64,000 nt of DNA, taken from positions 744,001 through 808,000 of the forward strand of contig CAWKDW010000020.1 of assembly GCA_963848475.1 (NCBI GenBank). The letters run 5' to 3'. Positions 9,756 to 18,361 of this stretch are shown here, piece by piece. This DNA comes from Solirubrobacter sp963848475 (lineage in GTDB: Bacteria; Actinomycetota; Thermoleophilia; Solirubrobacterales; Solirubrobacteraceae). The stretch's first letter is position 1. The number at the start of each line of letters is the position of its first letter. The position numbers and the translations under genes are program-made. Below the pieces are notes generated by a model, which was not told where the DNA came from, made no database searches, and saw nothing but the letters and a program-made list of their open reading frames with translations.

Positions 9756-10559
9756 GTGGCGGTGACCGAAGCGCTGCTGGCCCGGATCGGGCTCACCACC
9801 CCGCCGGCGGCGACCGTCGACGGACTGCACGAGATCCACCGCGCCTACCTCGCGCGAATCCCGTACGAGGACCTCGCGGTCCAGCTGGGGGAGACCGGGC
9901 CGCTCGACGAGGCGGCGCTCGCCTCGCGCGTCCTGCACGACGGCCGCGGCGGGTACTGCTTCGAGCTCAACACGCTGCTGGCGGCGCTGCTGCGCGCGTG
10001 CGGCTTCGTCGTCACCCACCACCAGGCCGTCGTGACGGGCGAGGGACCCGTCAATCACATGGCGCTGCTCGTCGATCTCGACGGCGAGCGCTGGCTCGCG
10101 GACGCCGGCCTCGGCGAGGGCTTCATCGAGCCGCTGCCGTTCCGCGAGGGCCGGGTCTCGATCGGGCCCTTCGACTACACGCTGGAGCGTGAGGACGGCG
10201 GCACGTGGTGGATCGGCCAGCACGAATGGGGCTCGTTCGCCGGGTTCCGGATGGCCGAGGCGGAGTCGGCGGTCGCGGACTTCGAGGTCCATCACCGGCG
10301 GCTGGCGACCGATCCGGCCTCGAGCTTCGTGCAGACCCTGGTGGTCCAGCAGCCGCGTCTTGACCGGATCGTGACCCTCCGGGCCCGGACGCTGTCGTCC
10401 GTCGGGCCGGCGGTCGACGAGAAGCGCGTGGTCGAGGATCGCGACGCGCTCGCCGCGGTCCTGCGTGACATGTTCGGGATCACCGTCGGCGGCGAGCGCC
10501 TGGATCGGCTGTGGGCTCAGGCCGCCGCGCAGCACGAAGCGTTCCTGGCGCGCGTCTGA
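9756..10559 (+). CDS. nat: Arylamine N-acetyltransferase
   Basis: A 267-residue cytosolic enzyme moving acetyl groups from acetyl-CoA to arylamines or hydrazines. The catalytic triad is visible: Cys in RGGYCFELN (about residue 68), His in VNHMALLV and Asp in WLADAGLGE. The start is taken as GTG 9756; a second GTG at 9762 gives two residues fewer. In mycobacteria a nat homologue acts in cholesterol-derived propionyl-CoA metabolism, but nothing here supports that specifically. Its TGA shares one base with the ATG of the next gene. Confidence 0.93.
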   Translation: MAVTEALLARIGLTTPPAATVDGLHEIHRAYLARIPYEDLAVQLGETGPLDEAALASRVLHDGRGGYCFELNTLLAALLRACGFVVTHHQAVVTGEGPVNHMALLVDLDGERWLADAGLGEGFIEPLPFREGRVSIGPFDYTLEREDGGTWWIGQHEWGSFAGFRMAEAESAVADFEVHHRRLATDPASSFVQTLVVQQPRLDRIVTLRARTLSSVGPAVDEKRVVEDRDALAAVLRDMFGITVGGERLDRLWAQAAAQHEAFLARV

Positions 10560-11452
10560 TGCTCGTCGCCACCCACCCGGGCAACTTCCACGCCGACGAC
10601 GTCTTCGCCGTCGCGGTCCTCGAGCTCGTGCACGGGCCACTGGAGCTCATCCGCACCCGCGACGACGCGCGCGTCGAGGCCGCCGACGTGCGCGTCGACA
10701 TCGGCGGACGCGCAGCTCCCGAGGCCGGTGACTTCGACCACCATCAGCGCGGCGGTGCCGGCGAGCGCGCCAACGGCATCCGCTATGCGAGCTTCGGGCT
10801 CGTCTGGAGCCATTTCGGCGCGGCCCTGGCCGGTTCCGACGAGGCCGCGGAGGCGATCGACGAACGGCTCGTGCAGGGCGTCGACGCCAACGACACCGGC
10901 CAGACGATCAGCCAGGCGCTCGTCGGCTCGATCCGCCCGATGACCGTCAGCGGCGTGATCGGGGCGATGAACCCGGCCTGGGACGAGGAGCTGACCCCCG
11001 CGCAGGAGGACGAGCGCTTCCGGGAGGCGGTCGCGCTGGCGACGACGATCCTCGAGCGCGAGCTCTCCGGTGCGCGTGCGTATCGGCGTGCCTTGGACCT
11101 GGTGCGGGAAGCGATCTCGCGTGCCGACGATCCCCGGGTCATCGAGCTCGACCGCAAGCTCCCGTGGCACGAGACGGTCGTGACGACCGCGCCCGAGGCG
11201 CTGTTCGTGATCTATCCGAAGACCGACGGCTGGAGCCTTCAGGCGGTTCCCGTCGAGCTGGGGGACTTCACGAACCGGTTGGACCTGCCCGAGGCGTGGG
11301 CGGGGCTCAGCGGAGCGGAGCTGGCCGAGGTTTCCGGGGTGCCGGACGCCGTGTTCGTCCACTCGAAGCGGTTCTACGCGTCCGCTGGTTCGCGGACGGG
11401 GATCCTCGCGCTGGCTGCGTCGGCCTTGGCCGCGGTGAACAGCAGCCGGTGA
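10559..11452 (+). CDS. MYG1 (UPF0160) family metal-dependent hydrolase/exonuclease
   Basis: The 297-residue product begins MLVATHPGNFHADDVFAV, the MYG1 signature, with a second metal-site motif GDFDHHQRG near residue 60 resembling DHH phosphoesterases. Eukaryotic MYG1 is a 3'-5' RNA exonuclease in nucleus and mitochondria; the bacterial proteins share the fold but their substrate is not known. Start ATG 10559 overlaps the nat stop by one base, so it is translationally coupled to nat. A palindromic terminator-like element follows in the junction with the convergent gene. Confidence 0.88.
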   Translation: MLVATHPGNFHADDVFAVAVLELVHGPLELIRTRDDARVEAADVRVDIGGRAAPEAGDFDHHQRGGAGERANGIRYASFGLVWSHFGAALAGSDEAAEAIDERLVQGVDANDTGQTISQALVGSIRPMTVSGVIGAMNPAWDEELTPAQEDERFREAVALATTILERELSGARAYRRALDLVREAISRADDPRVIELDRKLPWHETVVTTAPEALFVIYPKTDGWSLQAVPVELGDFTNRLDLPEAWAGLSGAELAEVSGVPDAVFVHSKRFYASAGSRTGILALAASALAAVNSSR

Positions 11453-11489
11453 GGGGGAGGGGTGCCAGGGCCCGGCCCTCACTTCTCGA

Positions 11490-11586
11490 TGGCACGTTGC
11501 CGCTCACCAGCGAGACGCGTGGTCGCAAAAGCACCTATGCGGTGCTTTTGTGATCACTCCGCCGCCTTGGTGGCACGTTGCCGCTC
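11490..11586. repeat. 16-base direct repeat flanking a palindrome
   Basis: TGGCACGTTGCCGCTC occurs at 11490-11505 and again at 11571-11586, 81 bases apart. The palindrome at 11519-11557 lies between the two copies. The region is non-coding between two convergent genes. Confidence 0.75.
11519..11557. terminator. Repeated palindrome, copy 1 (likely bidirectional terminator)
   Basis: Two 17-base arms (15 of 17 paired) surround the loop TATGC; the inner stem AAAAGCACC/GGTGCTTTT is perfect and gives a T-run on either strand. It sits between convergent genes ending at 11452 and 11640. A second copy with the same core is at 35244-35286. Confidence 0.65.
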
Positions 11587-11639
11587 GCGACCGCGTAAGG
11601 GACGCGAGTCCTAACCGTCCCCCTCCCTACCCAGCGGGT

Positions 11640-12944
11640 TTAACCGTCGGTCCCCGTGGCGGCCTCGTCGGCAGCCAACACCAGGGCGTCGATCGCCGCC
11701 AGATGCCCACGGACCCGCTCGACCATTCCCTCCAGCACGCCACGCGCGGACTCGATCCCGCCCGCGGCGTTGGTCAGGTGGAGCTTGATCCGCCGCACGT
11801 CGTCCATCGCGCCCAGCGCCCGCTCGACCTCGGCGCGCAAGGCAGGCGCATCCAGGCCCTCGACGCCGCCCTTCGCCATCAGCACGCGCGCCCGGGCCAG
11901 CGAATACGCGACCTCCAGGGCCAGCCGCGACCCGTCCTCGGGGTCGTAGACCACGAACAGCTTGTCGCCGCCCACCTCGCGCAGCCCGTGAGCACGGGCG
12001 GGAAGGCGGTCCTCGGAGGGCACGACCCAGACGCCGTAGTCGGCCGAGCGCTGGGACATCGCCTCCTCGAGCTCGGCGATCGCCTCCTTGCGGCCCTTGC
12101 GCGAATGCTTGGCCTCGAAGACGATCCGGCCGCGGGCGGAGCCGGAGCAGCCGTCGATGTCGACCACGACGTCGCCCTTGCGCCCGCCGGCGCCGCCGAA
12201 GTCCCCGACGGCCTCGCAATCGTCCCCCTGGCCGCGGGCGATCAGGTCCACGGCCTCGGCCACGGACTCCTCGTAGGGGCGGCCCTTGGCGGTGCTGCGT
12301 GCGTGCTCGGCGGCGACCTCGAGCGCCTTCTCGCGCTCGGAGTGCAGCCGCTGCAGCTCGAGCTTGACGGCGGTCATCTGCTCGCGCATCGCCTCCAGCT
12401 GCGCCTCCTGCCGGCGCGACGCGTCGTGGGCCGAGCGCAGGTGGGCGGCCTTGAAGTCCGCCAGCGGGTTGGAGCCGTCGGCTGAGGAGAACTGGCGCAG
12501 CAGGTCCTCGCGCATCTTGGCCGACTGCTCGAGCATGATCTGGCGTAGCTGATGCTGCACGGCGGCCGTCGAGCCGTCGCCGAACAGGCGCCTGAGCTCC
12601 TTCGCCAGATGCCCGTCCTCGGCGCCGAAGACCTCGTCGACCTTGGCCCCGAAGAACTCGGCCACGACCCGCGCCTTGTCGGTGAACGCGGTCTCCACCT
12701 CGCGCGAGACCTTCTCGAACTCGCCGCGCACGAACTCCGCGTCGACGGCGGACTGCTCGCGCTCCAGGACCCGCGTGCCGATCTCGATCGCGTCGATCAC
12801 GACCTGCGAGGCGTCCTCGCCCGCATCCATGCGGCGATCGATGAACGACGCGGTGGCGGGATCGTCGACGACGACGTTCTCGACGATCACCCGTCCCATC
12901 AGGACGTGAACGCGGGGCTGGCGGAGTGGCGTGGCGGCTTCCAT
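11640..12944 (-). CDS. Coiled-coil protein with C-terminal PD-(D/E)XK nuclease-like domain
   Basis: A 434-residue protein, start ATG 12944 (MEAATPLRQPRV); ATG 12899 is an alternative. Residues about 50-220 are charged and helical with predicted coiled coil (EQSAKMREDLLRQF, QLEAMREQMTAVKLELQRLH). The C-terminal part shows GDVVVDIDG followed by GRIVFEAKHSRKGRKEA and YGVWVVPSEDRLP, matching the D...ExK pattern of PD-(D/E)XK nucleases and the layout of DUF2130-like proteins (coiled coil plus nuclease). Function is not established; a role in DNA metabolism is inference. It is divergent from an unknown gene at 13059. Confidence 0.65.
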   Translation of the reverse strand: MEAATPLRQPRVHVLMGRVIVENVVVDDPATASFIDRRMDAGEDASQVVIDAIEIGTRVLEREQSAVDAEFVRGEFEKVSREVETAFTDKARVVAEFFGAKVDEVFGAEDGHLAKELRRLFGDGSTAAVQHQLRQIMLEQSAKMREDLLRQFSSADGSNPLADFKAAHLRSAHDASRRQEAQLEAMREQMTAVKLELQRLHSEREKALEVAAEHARSTAKGRPYEESVAEAVDLIARGQGDDCEAVGDFGGAGGRKGDVVVDIDGCSGSARGRIVFEAKHSRKGRKEAIAELEEAMSQRSADYGVWVVPSEDRLPARAHGLREVGGDKLFVVYDPEDGSRLALEVAYSLARARVLMAKGGVEGLDAPALRAEVERALGAMDDVRRIKLHLTNAAGGIESARGVLEGMVERVRGHLAAIDALVLAADEAATGTDG

Positions 12945-13058
12945 GGCGAACGCCTCACCGTACGCGTCGCACCCGACAGAACCGCTTCGAAGGCCGAACC
13001 CCAAGCACAACAGCGACCACCCGGCGGCGGGTCGCGGACATGCCGATACGGTAGAGAA
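12945..13058. promoter_or_regulatory. Divergent promoter region
   Basis: This 114-base gap separates the starts of the nuclease-like gene (minus) and the unknown gene at 13059 (plus). On the plus side TACGGT at 13047-13052 ends 6 bases before the ATG, which fits a leaderless promoter. No palindromic operator was seen. Confidence 0.4.
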
Positions 13059-13991
13059 ATGACGGCCTTGGAGGTCGAGCTCGACGCCTGTGGCGGTGCG
13101 GCCGCGCCCCCGTCGGCCGTCGCACGCCTGCGCGAGGTGCTCGCCGAAGCGCTACGCAACGGGCGTGCCGAGCTCGCCAAGTCGCGCTCGGGCAAGGACG
13201 AGCCGGTCCAGGTCGCGATCGCCGCCCACGCGGGGTTCCTGCTCGCCGCGATCCCGGCTTCGGCGACGATGCGCGCCGATCCCGACGTCCTCAGCGAGCG
13301 CGAGTGGCTGCTCGTGGCGGCCGTCGTCGGCACGCTGGTCGAGCTCGCCGAGCCAGGCCCGCCGTTCGGCCCCGACGAGCTGCACCTGCGTGCCGGCGAG
13401 CTGCACGGAGGCTTCCTCGTCCTGGCCTATCCGGCGACCGGCTTCGACAGCGAGTTCGTGACGCTCTACTTCGACGACGAGGTCGAGCCCGTCGACCGCC
13501 TGCGGGCCCGCGCGCTGGCGCTCCCGCCGGGCGTGATCGACGACGTCCAGCTGCGCGAGCCGATCGGCGCCCGCCACCCCTTGCGGATCGCGGAGGCCGT
13601 CGCCCGCCTCGGCGGCCGGCCCGCCGGCGCACACGACGATCTCGAGGAGGCGGTGCTCGCCGTGCTCGGCCCCGGCGGCGTCGTCGCCCGTCCGCACGAG
13701 GACCCGGATCCCGGGCTGCGGGCGGCGCGGCGGATCCTCCAGCGTCTCGACGGGATGGGCAAGTGGGGCGGCTACCACACCGAGTTCGCCCACCTCGCGC
13801 GCGGCTTCGCCGGCAACGACCGCGCGCTCGCCCAGAACGTGGGGGAGGCGCTGCTGGAGGCCGGCCTGCTGGCCGAGAAGCCGTCGGTCGGCCAGCGCCA
13901 CGTCTACCTCAACCCCGGCCGTGCGGCCGAGATTCGCCGGCTGATCGACACCGGTGAGGTTCCACCGGGTATGCGGCTTCCGTCCAAATAG
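13059..13991 (+). CDS. Conserved-looking protein of unknown function
   Basis: The 310-residue product starts at ATG 13059 (MTALEVELDACGG). No signal peptide or membrane helix is evident. The first 200 residues contain alternating hydrophobic strands (GFLVLAYPATGFDSEFVTLYF); the last 90 (MGKWGGYHTEFAHLARGF...ALAQNVGEALLEAGLLAEKPSVGQRHVYLNP) look like a winged-helix domain with a beta hairpin wing. I do not recognise the family. It is divergent from the coiled-coil nuclease-like gene and followed 13 bases later by the acyl-CoA synthetase. The winged-helix reading is only from visible pattern. Confidence 0.6.
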   Translation: MTALEVELDACGGAAAPPSAVARLREVLAEALRNGRAELAKSRSGKDEPVQVAIAAHAGFLLAAIPASATMRADPDVLSEREWLLVAAVVGTLVELAEPGPPFGPDELHLRAGELHGGFLVLAYPATGFDSEFVTLYFDDEVEPVDRLRARALALPPGVIDDVQLREPIGARHPLRIAEAVARLGGRPAGAHDDLEEAVLAVLGPGGVVARPHEDPDPGLRAARRILQRLDGMGKWGGYHTEFAHLARGFAGNDRALAQNVGEALLEAGLLAEKPSVGQRHVYLNPGRAAEIRRLIDTGEVPPGMRLPSK

Positions 13992-14004
13992 GAGAATCCG
14001 TCCC

Positions 14005-15640
14005 ATGCCACCGACGATCCCGACGCCGGGTCAGCTCCGCACGCATGTCCACACCAAGCTGCAGACGCTGATCACGCTCACCCGCGCGGGCATCGTGCAC
14101 CCCGAGCGCCCGGACCGTCTCTGGCACACTGCGCGGGCGCTGCTGCGCTACGGGACGACCCCCGCCGCGGGCTACACGGCCGCGGCGCGCAACTTCCCGG
14201 ACGAGCCGGCGCTGATCGACGAACTCGGCACGCTGTCCTTCCGCGCGGTCGACGAGCGCACCAACGCGCTCGCCCGCGCCCTGGCCGCGGACGGCATCGA
14301 GGCGGGTGACGGCGTCGCGATCATGTGCCGCAACCACCGCGGCTGGGTCGACGCGGTGCTCGCCTGCTCCAAGCTCGGCGCCAACGCGCTGTTTCTCAAC
14401 ACGGCCTTCAGCGGGCCGCAGCTTGCCGACGTCGCCAAGCGCGAGAAGCCCAAGGCGGTCATCTACGACCACGAGTTCGCCGAGGTCCTCAAGGACGCCT
14501 CGGCGCGCCGCAAGCGTTACATCGCGTGGCACGACCCCCAGGACGGCAAGTCCGGCGACCGCTTCCTGGAGGCGCTGATCGCGGACGGCGACACGGCAAC
14601 GCTGCCCGCGCCGAGCGAGCAGGGCCGCGCGATCATCCTCACCTCGGGCACGACCGGCACGCCCAAGGGCGCCTCACGTTCGATGCCGAAGTCGATCGAC
14701 CCGATCGCCTCGCTGCTGTCGGTGATCCCGCTGCGCGCGCGAGAGAAGACGATGATCGCCGCACCGCTGTTTCACGCGTGGGGCTTCGCGCAGTGGGCGC
14801 TCGGCATCAGCCTCGCGACGACCGTGGTGCTCAACCGCAAGTTCGAAGAGGAGGCCACGCTCTCGCTCACGGCGCAGCACCGGTGCTCGGCGCTGGTCGT
14901 GGTCCCGGTGATGCTCCAGCGCATCCTCGAGCTCGACGACGAGGTGCTCGACCGCTACGACCTGTCGGCGGTCCGCGCCGTTCCGGTCAGCGGCTCGGCG
15001 CTGCCCGGCGTGATCTCCGACGGCTGGATGGACCACTTCGGCGAGAACCTCTACAACCTCTACGGCTCCACGGAGGTCGCCTGGGCGACGATCGCCACGC
15101 CGCGCGACCTGCGCGAGGCGCCCGGGACGGTCGGGCGGCCGCCGCGCGGCAGCGTCGTCGCAATCTACGACGAGGCCGGCAAGCCCGTGCCGCAGGGCGA
15201 GAGCGGGCGCATCTTCGTCGGCAACGACGTCCAGTTCGAGGGCTACACCGGCGGCGGCAGCAAGGACGAGATCGGCGGGCCTGCTCTCGAGCGGCGACGT
15301 CGGCCACATCGACGACGTGGGGCGCCTGTTCATCGACGGCCGCGACGACGACATGATCGTCTCCGGCGGCGAGAACGTCTTCCCGGCCGAGGTCGAGGAA
15401 CTGCTGCACGGCCACGAGCACGTGGCCGACGTGGCGGTCTTCGGCGTCGAGGACGAGAAGTTCGGCCAGCGCCTGAAGGCCGTGATCGTCAAGCGAGGAT
15501 CGCTGAGCGAGAAGGACGTCAAGGACTACGTCAAGCAGAACCTGGCGGGCTACAAGGCCCCGCGCGACGTCGTCTTCGTCGACGAGCTCCCGCGGACCTC
15601 GACCGGCAAGGTCCTTAAGCGCGAGCTCAAGGATGCCTGA
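14005..15640 (+). CDS. Acyl-CoA synthetase (AMP-forming, fatty-acid--CoA ligase type), one frame interruption
   Basis: About 544 residues. A Shine-Dalgarno AGGAGA precedes ATG 14005. ANL-family motifs are clear: P-loop ILTSGTTGTPKGA (about residue 210), NLYGSTEV (A5), and C-terminal GRLFIDGRDDDMIVSGGENVFP (A8) and the catalytic lysine region PRTSTGKVLKREL (A10). The enzyme activates a carboxylic acid with ATP and joins it to CoA; a medium or long fatty acid is likely but not proven. One extra C near 15282-15288 shifts the frame between DEIGG and LLSSGDVGHIDD; joining the two parts gives a normal-length protein. It is followed by yceD. Confidence 0.9.
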
Positions 15641-15662
15641 GCCGTCCTACTGTTAGAGGGCC

Positions 15663-16178
15663 ATGTCTCAGCGCACTGACAGCTACGAAATCGGCCGCCT
15701 CGGGCTCACCTCCGGAGAGGGCCGGCGCGTCGAGCTGAACGTCCACGTCGAGCCGTTCGAGTACGCGGGCTCCAGCTACACGGTCCCGCAGGACCTGGTC
15801 CCGGTGCGGCTGGACATCTCCCGCACGACCGGCGACGGCTGGGCCCTGCGGCTGCGCTTCAGCGCGCGCGTCGACGGCCCATGCATGCGCTGCCTGGAGC
15901 TCGCGACGCCCGAGTTCGGGGTCGACTCCTACGAGGTCCACCAGCCCGGCGCCGGCGTCGACCTGATCTCGCCCTATCTCGACGACGGCGATCTCGACCT
16001 GCAGGGCTGGGCGCGCGACGCGCTCGCGCTCGCCCTTCCGACCCAGATCATCTGCCGCGAGGACTGCGCCGGATTGTGCGTCCGCTGCGGCGCCAACCTC
16101 AACGAGGATCCCGACCACGCCCACGAGGCAGAGCCGGATCCGCGCTGGGGGAAGCTCTCCGAGCTGAAGTTCGACTGA
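15663..16178 (+). CDS. yceD: DUF177 (YceD) family protein
   Basis: A 171-residue protein of the DUF177/YceD family, found directly before rpmF in most bacteria and linked in plants and E. coli to 23S rRNA accumulation. It holds PCMRCLELA in the middle and a C-terminal CREDCAGLCVRCGANLN cysteine cluster that probably binds zinc. Length agrees with the family. ATG 15663 is the only sensible start. Co-occurrence with rpmF and plsX links ribosome assembly and lipid synthesis genes in one operon. Confidence 0.9.
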   Translation: MSQRTDSYEIGRLGLTSGEGRRVELNVHVEPFEYAGSSYTVPQDLVPVRLDISRTTGDGWALRLRFSARVDGPCMRCLELATPEFGVDSYEVHQPGAGVDLISPYLDDGDLDLQGWARDALALALPTQIICREDCAGLCVRCGANLNEDPDHAHEAEPDPRWGKLSELKFD

Positions 16179-16184
16179 CGTCGC

Positions 16185-16190
16185 TATCCT
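16185..16190 (+). promoter_or_regulatory. Candidate -10 box (TATCCT) for rpmF
   Basis: TCGCTATCCT lies 12 bases before the rpmF ATG. Almost the same string (TTCGCTATCCT) stands before the other small ribosomal gene, rpsP, at 28438-28443, and a TATCCT also precedes ftsY. Confidence 0.4.
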
Positions 16191-16202
16191 TCTGCGCCGA
16201 CT

Positions 16203-16403
16203 ATGGCCGTCCCTAAGCAGAAGCAGTCGCATGCGCGTACCGCGCAGCGGCGCGCGCAGCACAAGATCACCGCTCCCGCGGTGAACGGCTGCCCGCAGTG
16301 CCGCCGGCCGCGGCGTCCGCACCGCGTGTGCCCGCATTGCGGGTTCTACGGCGGTCGCGAGGTCGTGCACGTGCACGACCACGATCACGATCACGATCAC
16401 TGA
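16203..16403 (+). CDS. rpmF: Ribosomal protein bL32, with His/Asp tail
   Basis: A 66-residue large-subunit protein with the standard start MAVPKQKQSHARTAQRRAQ. Two zinc-binding pairs are intact (CPQC and CPHC), so this is the zinc-containing form. The C-terminus is unusual: after GGREVV it ends HVHDHDHDHDH, an alternating His-Asp tail not part of the bL32 core. It lies between yceD and plsX, the usual bacterial order. Confidence 0.96.
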   Translation: MAVPKQKQSHARTAQRRAQHKITAPAVNGCPQCRRPRRPHRVCPHCGFYGGREVVHVHDHDHDHDH

Positions 16404-16407
16404 TCGA

Positions 16408-17428
16408 ATTACTGTCGCGGTAGACGTCAACGGGGCCGATCTCGGCCCGGTTGAAGTCGCTCGCGGGGCCGCTCGCGCTGCCGCGGGTGGTATCCGCGTA
16501 CTCCTTTTCGGGCCGGCTGAGCTGATCGGCGAGGTCGGCGAAGGCGTGTCGGTGATCGATGCCCCGGTCTCGATCGCCAAGGATCCGGACCCCGCGCGGG
16601 CCGTCCGCCGCACGCCCGATGCGTCGATCGTCCGCGCGGTGGCCGCGGTGGCCGCCGGCGAGGCCGACGCGCTCGTCTCCGGCGGATCGACCGGTGCCGC
16701 GCTGGCCGCGTCGTTGTTCACCTTCAAGCGCGCACGCGGGGTACACCGGCCCGCGCTGGCGATCATGGTGCCGGTCCCCGGCGCCCCGTTCCTGCTGCTC
16801 GACGCGGGCGCCAATGTCGAGGTCCGGCCTGAGCACCTGGTGCAGTTCGCGCACATGGGGGCGGCGTTCATGGAGGCCGTCGGCGGGGTCGCGTCGCCGC
16901 GCGTGGCGTTGTTGTCCAACGGCACCGAGGCCTCGAAGGGCACGGAGACCGTCGTCGCCGCGCATGGGGCGTTGTCGGGCGCCGCAGGGCTTGAACTTCA
17001 TCGGCAACGTCGAGGGCTTCGCGATCGGGACCGGCGCCGCCGACGTGATCGTGGCCGACGGCTTCACCGGCAACGTCGCCTTGAAGGTCATGGAGGGGTC
17101 GTCGGCGGCGCTTTTCGGAGCGGTCCGGACGGCGGCGGTCTCCTCGTGGCGCTCGAAGCTCGGCGGTGTTCTGCTGCGTCCCGCTCTTCGCACTTTGCGG
17201 GATGAGCTCTCGCCCGAGGAGCAGGGCGGAGCGGTCCTGCTCGGGCTGCGCAAGCTGGCCGTCGTGCCGCACGGGTCATTCGGCGCGCTTGGCTTCCAGC
17301 GGGCGATCGAGGTCGCCGCGCGCGGGGTGCGCGAGGACGTCGCCGGGCGCACGCACGGGCGGCTGGCGGCGGCTGGGGCGTTGCGAAGGGCGTCCGAGGC
17401 GGCCGCTAGCTTCCCGGAGGAGTCATGA
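16408..17428 (+). CDS. plsX: Phosphate acyltransferase PlsX, apparent ATT start, one frame interruption
   Basis: PlsX converts acyl-ACP to acyl-phosphate for phospholipid synthesis at the membrane surface. The N-terminus ITVAVDVNGADLGPVEVARG corresponds to the family opening, but has VNGAD where most have AMGGD. The frame has no ATG/GTG/TTG before this; ATT 16408, four bases after the rpmF stop, is the only near-cognate start. Family motifs DALVSGGSTGAALAA, FLLLDAGANVEV and FIGNVEGFAIGTGAADVIVADGF follow. One extra base near 16985-16990 shifts the frame between LSGAAG and LNFIGNVEG. The corrected length is about 339 residues. The stop overlaps acpP (ATGA). Confidence 0.92.
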
Positions 17429-17676
17429 CCCGCGACGAAGTCATCGAGCTGATCCGCGTGCACCTGGTCGACGAGCTGGAGGTCGACCCGGAGCGGATCC
17501 AGGAAGCCACGCACTTTCGCGAGGACCTGTCGGCCGATTCGCTGGACCTCTACTCGCTGGTGCAGGAACTCGAGGACACGTACGGCCTGAAGATGTCCGA
17601 CGAGCAGGCCGCGCAGATCCACACGGTCCGCGAGGCCGTCGACTTCGTGATGGCCCACGACCCGTCGGGGCCCTGA
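17425..17676 (+). CDS. acpP: Acyl carrier protein
   Basis: An 83-residue acidic carrier. The 4'-phosphopantetheine attachment serine is in ADSLDLYSLV (about residue 37; usual DSLD). Helices and length match fatty-acid-synthesis ACP. Its ATG overlaps the plsX stop, and rnc begins three bases after its stop, giving the common plsX-acpP-rnc order. PlsX draws acyl groups from this ACP. Confidence 0.96.
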   Translation: MTRDEVIELIRVHLVDELEVDPERIQEATHFREDLSADSLDLYSLVQELEDTYGLKMSDEQAAQIHTVREAVDFVMAHDPSGP

Positions 17677-17679
17677 CCG

Positions 17680-18354
17680 CTGCGCAAGCTTCACGACCTG
17701 CTCGAACGGCTCCCGGACGATCTCGCCCGGCAGGCGGTCACGCATTCGTCGTGGACGGAGCGGCGCTCGGAGTCCTACGAGCGGCTCGCGTTCCTCGGCG
17801 ACTCCGTGCTCAGCCTGGCTGTCACCACGCACCTGTACCCGCGGCTGCAGCCCGATGCCTATGGCGCCGGGCGGCTGACCAAGATCCGCGCGCAGGCGGT
17901 CTCCGGCCGCTCGTGCCGGGACGTCGCGGAGCGGCTCGGGATACCGGAGCGGTTGCGCAATGCCGCGCCGCCCTCGGTCGCGGGGCCGGCGACGGAGCAG
18001 CTGGCGCGCACCGAGCGGGTACTGGCGTCGGTGATCGAGGCCGTGATCGGCGCGACCTACCTGGAATTCGGCTACCTGGAGGTCGCGGACGCGGTCGTCG
18101 AGGCGTTCACGCCGGAGATCGAGCAGGCGCTCGCGCATCCGGTGGACTTCAAGTCGGCGCTGCAGGAGCGTCTCGCGCGGCGCGGGACGGTCGTGACGTA
18201 CACGATCTCCGCCGAGGAGGGCCCGCCACACGAGCGGACCTTCGAGGTCATCGCGATGGTCGACGGCCGGTCGCTGGCACGCGGCTCCGGGCGCTCGAAG
18301 AAGGATGCCGAGCAGGCCGCCGCCGAGGCGGCGCTGGACACCCTGGCCCCATAG
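17680..18354 (+). CDS. rnc: Ribonuclease III, apparent CTG start
   Basis: About 224 residues. The RNase III signature ERLAFLGDSVLSLAV (about residues 34-48) and the second catalytic motif IEAVIGATYLEFGY are present, followed by a double-stranded RNA-binding domain (DFKSALQERLARRG...SGRSKKDAEQAAAEAAL). It processes rRNA precursors and structured mRNAs. The conserved N-terminus LRKLHDLLERLPDDLARQAVTHSS begins at CTG 17680, three bases after the acpP stop; no ATG, GTG or TTG occurs between that stop and the catalytic region. GTG 17806 would remove the active site. Confidence 0.93.
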   Translation: MRKLHDLLERLPDDLARQAVTHSSWTERRSESYERLAFLGDSVLSLAVTTHLYPRLQPDAYGAGRLTKIRAQAVSGRSCRDVAERLGIPERLRNAAPPSVAGPATEQLARTERVLASVIEAVIGATYLEFGYLEVADAVVEAFTPEIEQALAHPVDFKSALQERLARRGTVVTYTISAEEGPPHERTFEVIAMVDGRSLARGSGRSKKDAEQAAAEAALDTLAP

Positions 18355-18361
18355 GTATGGC

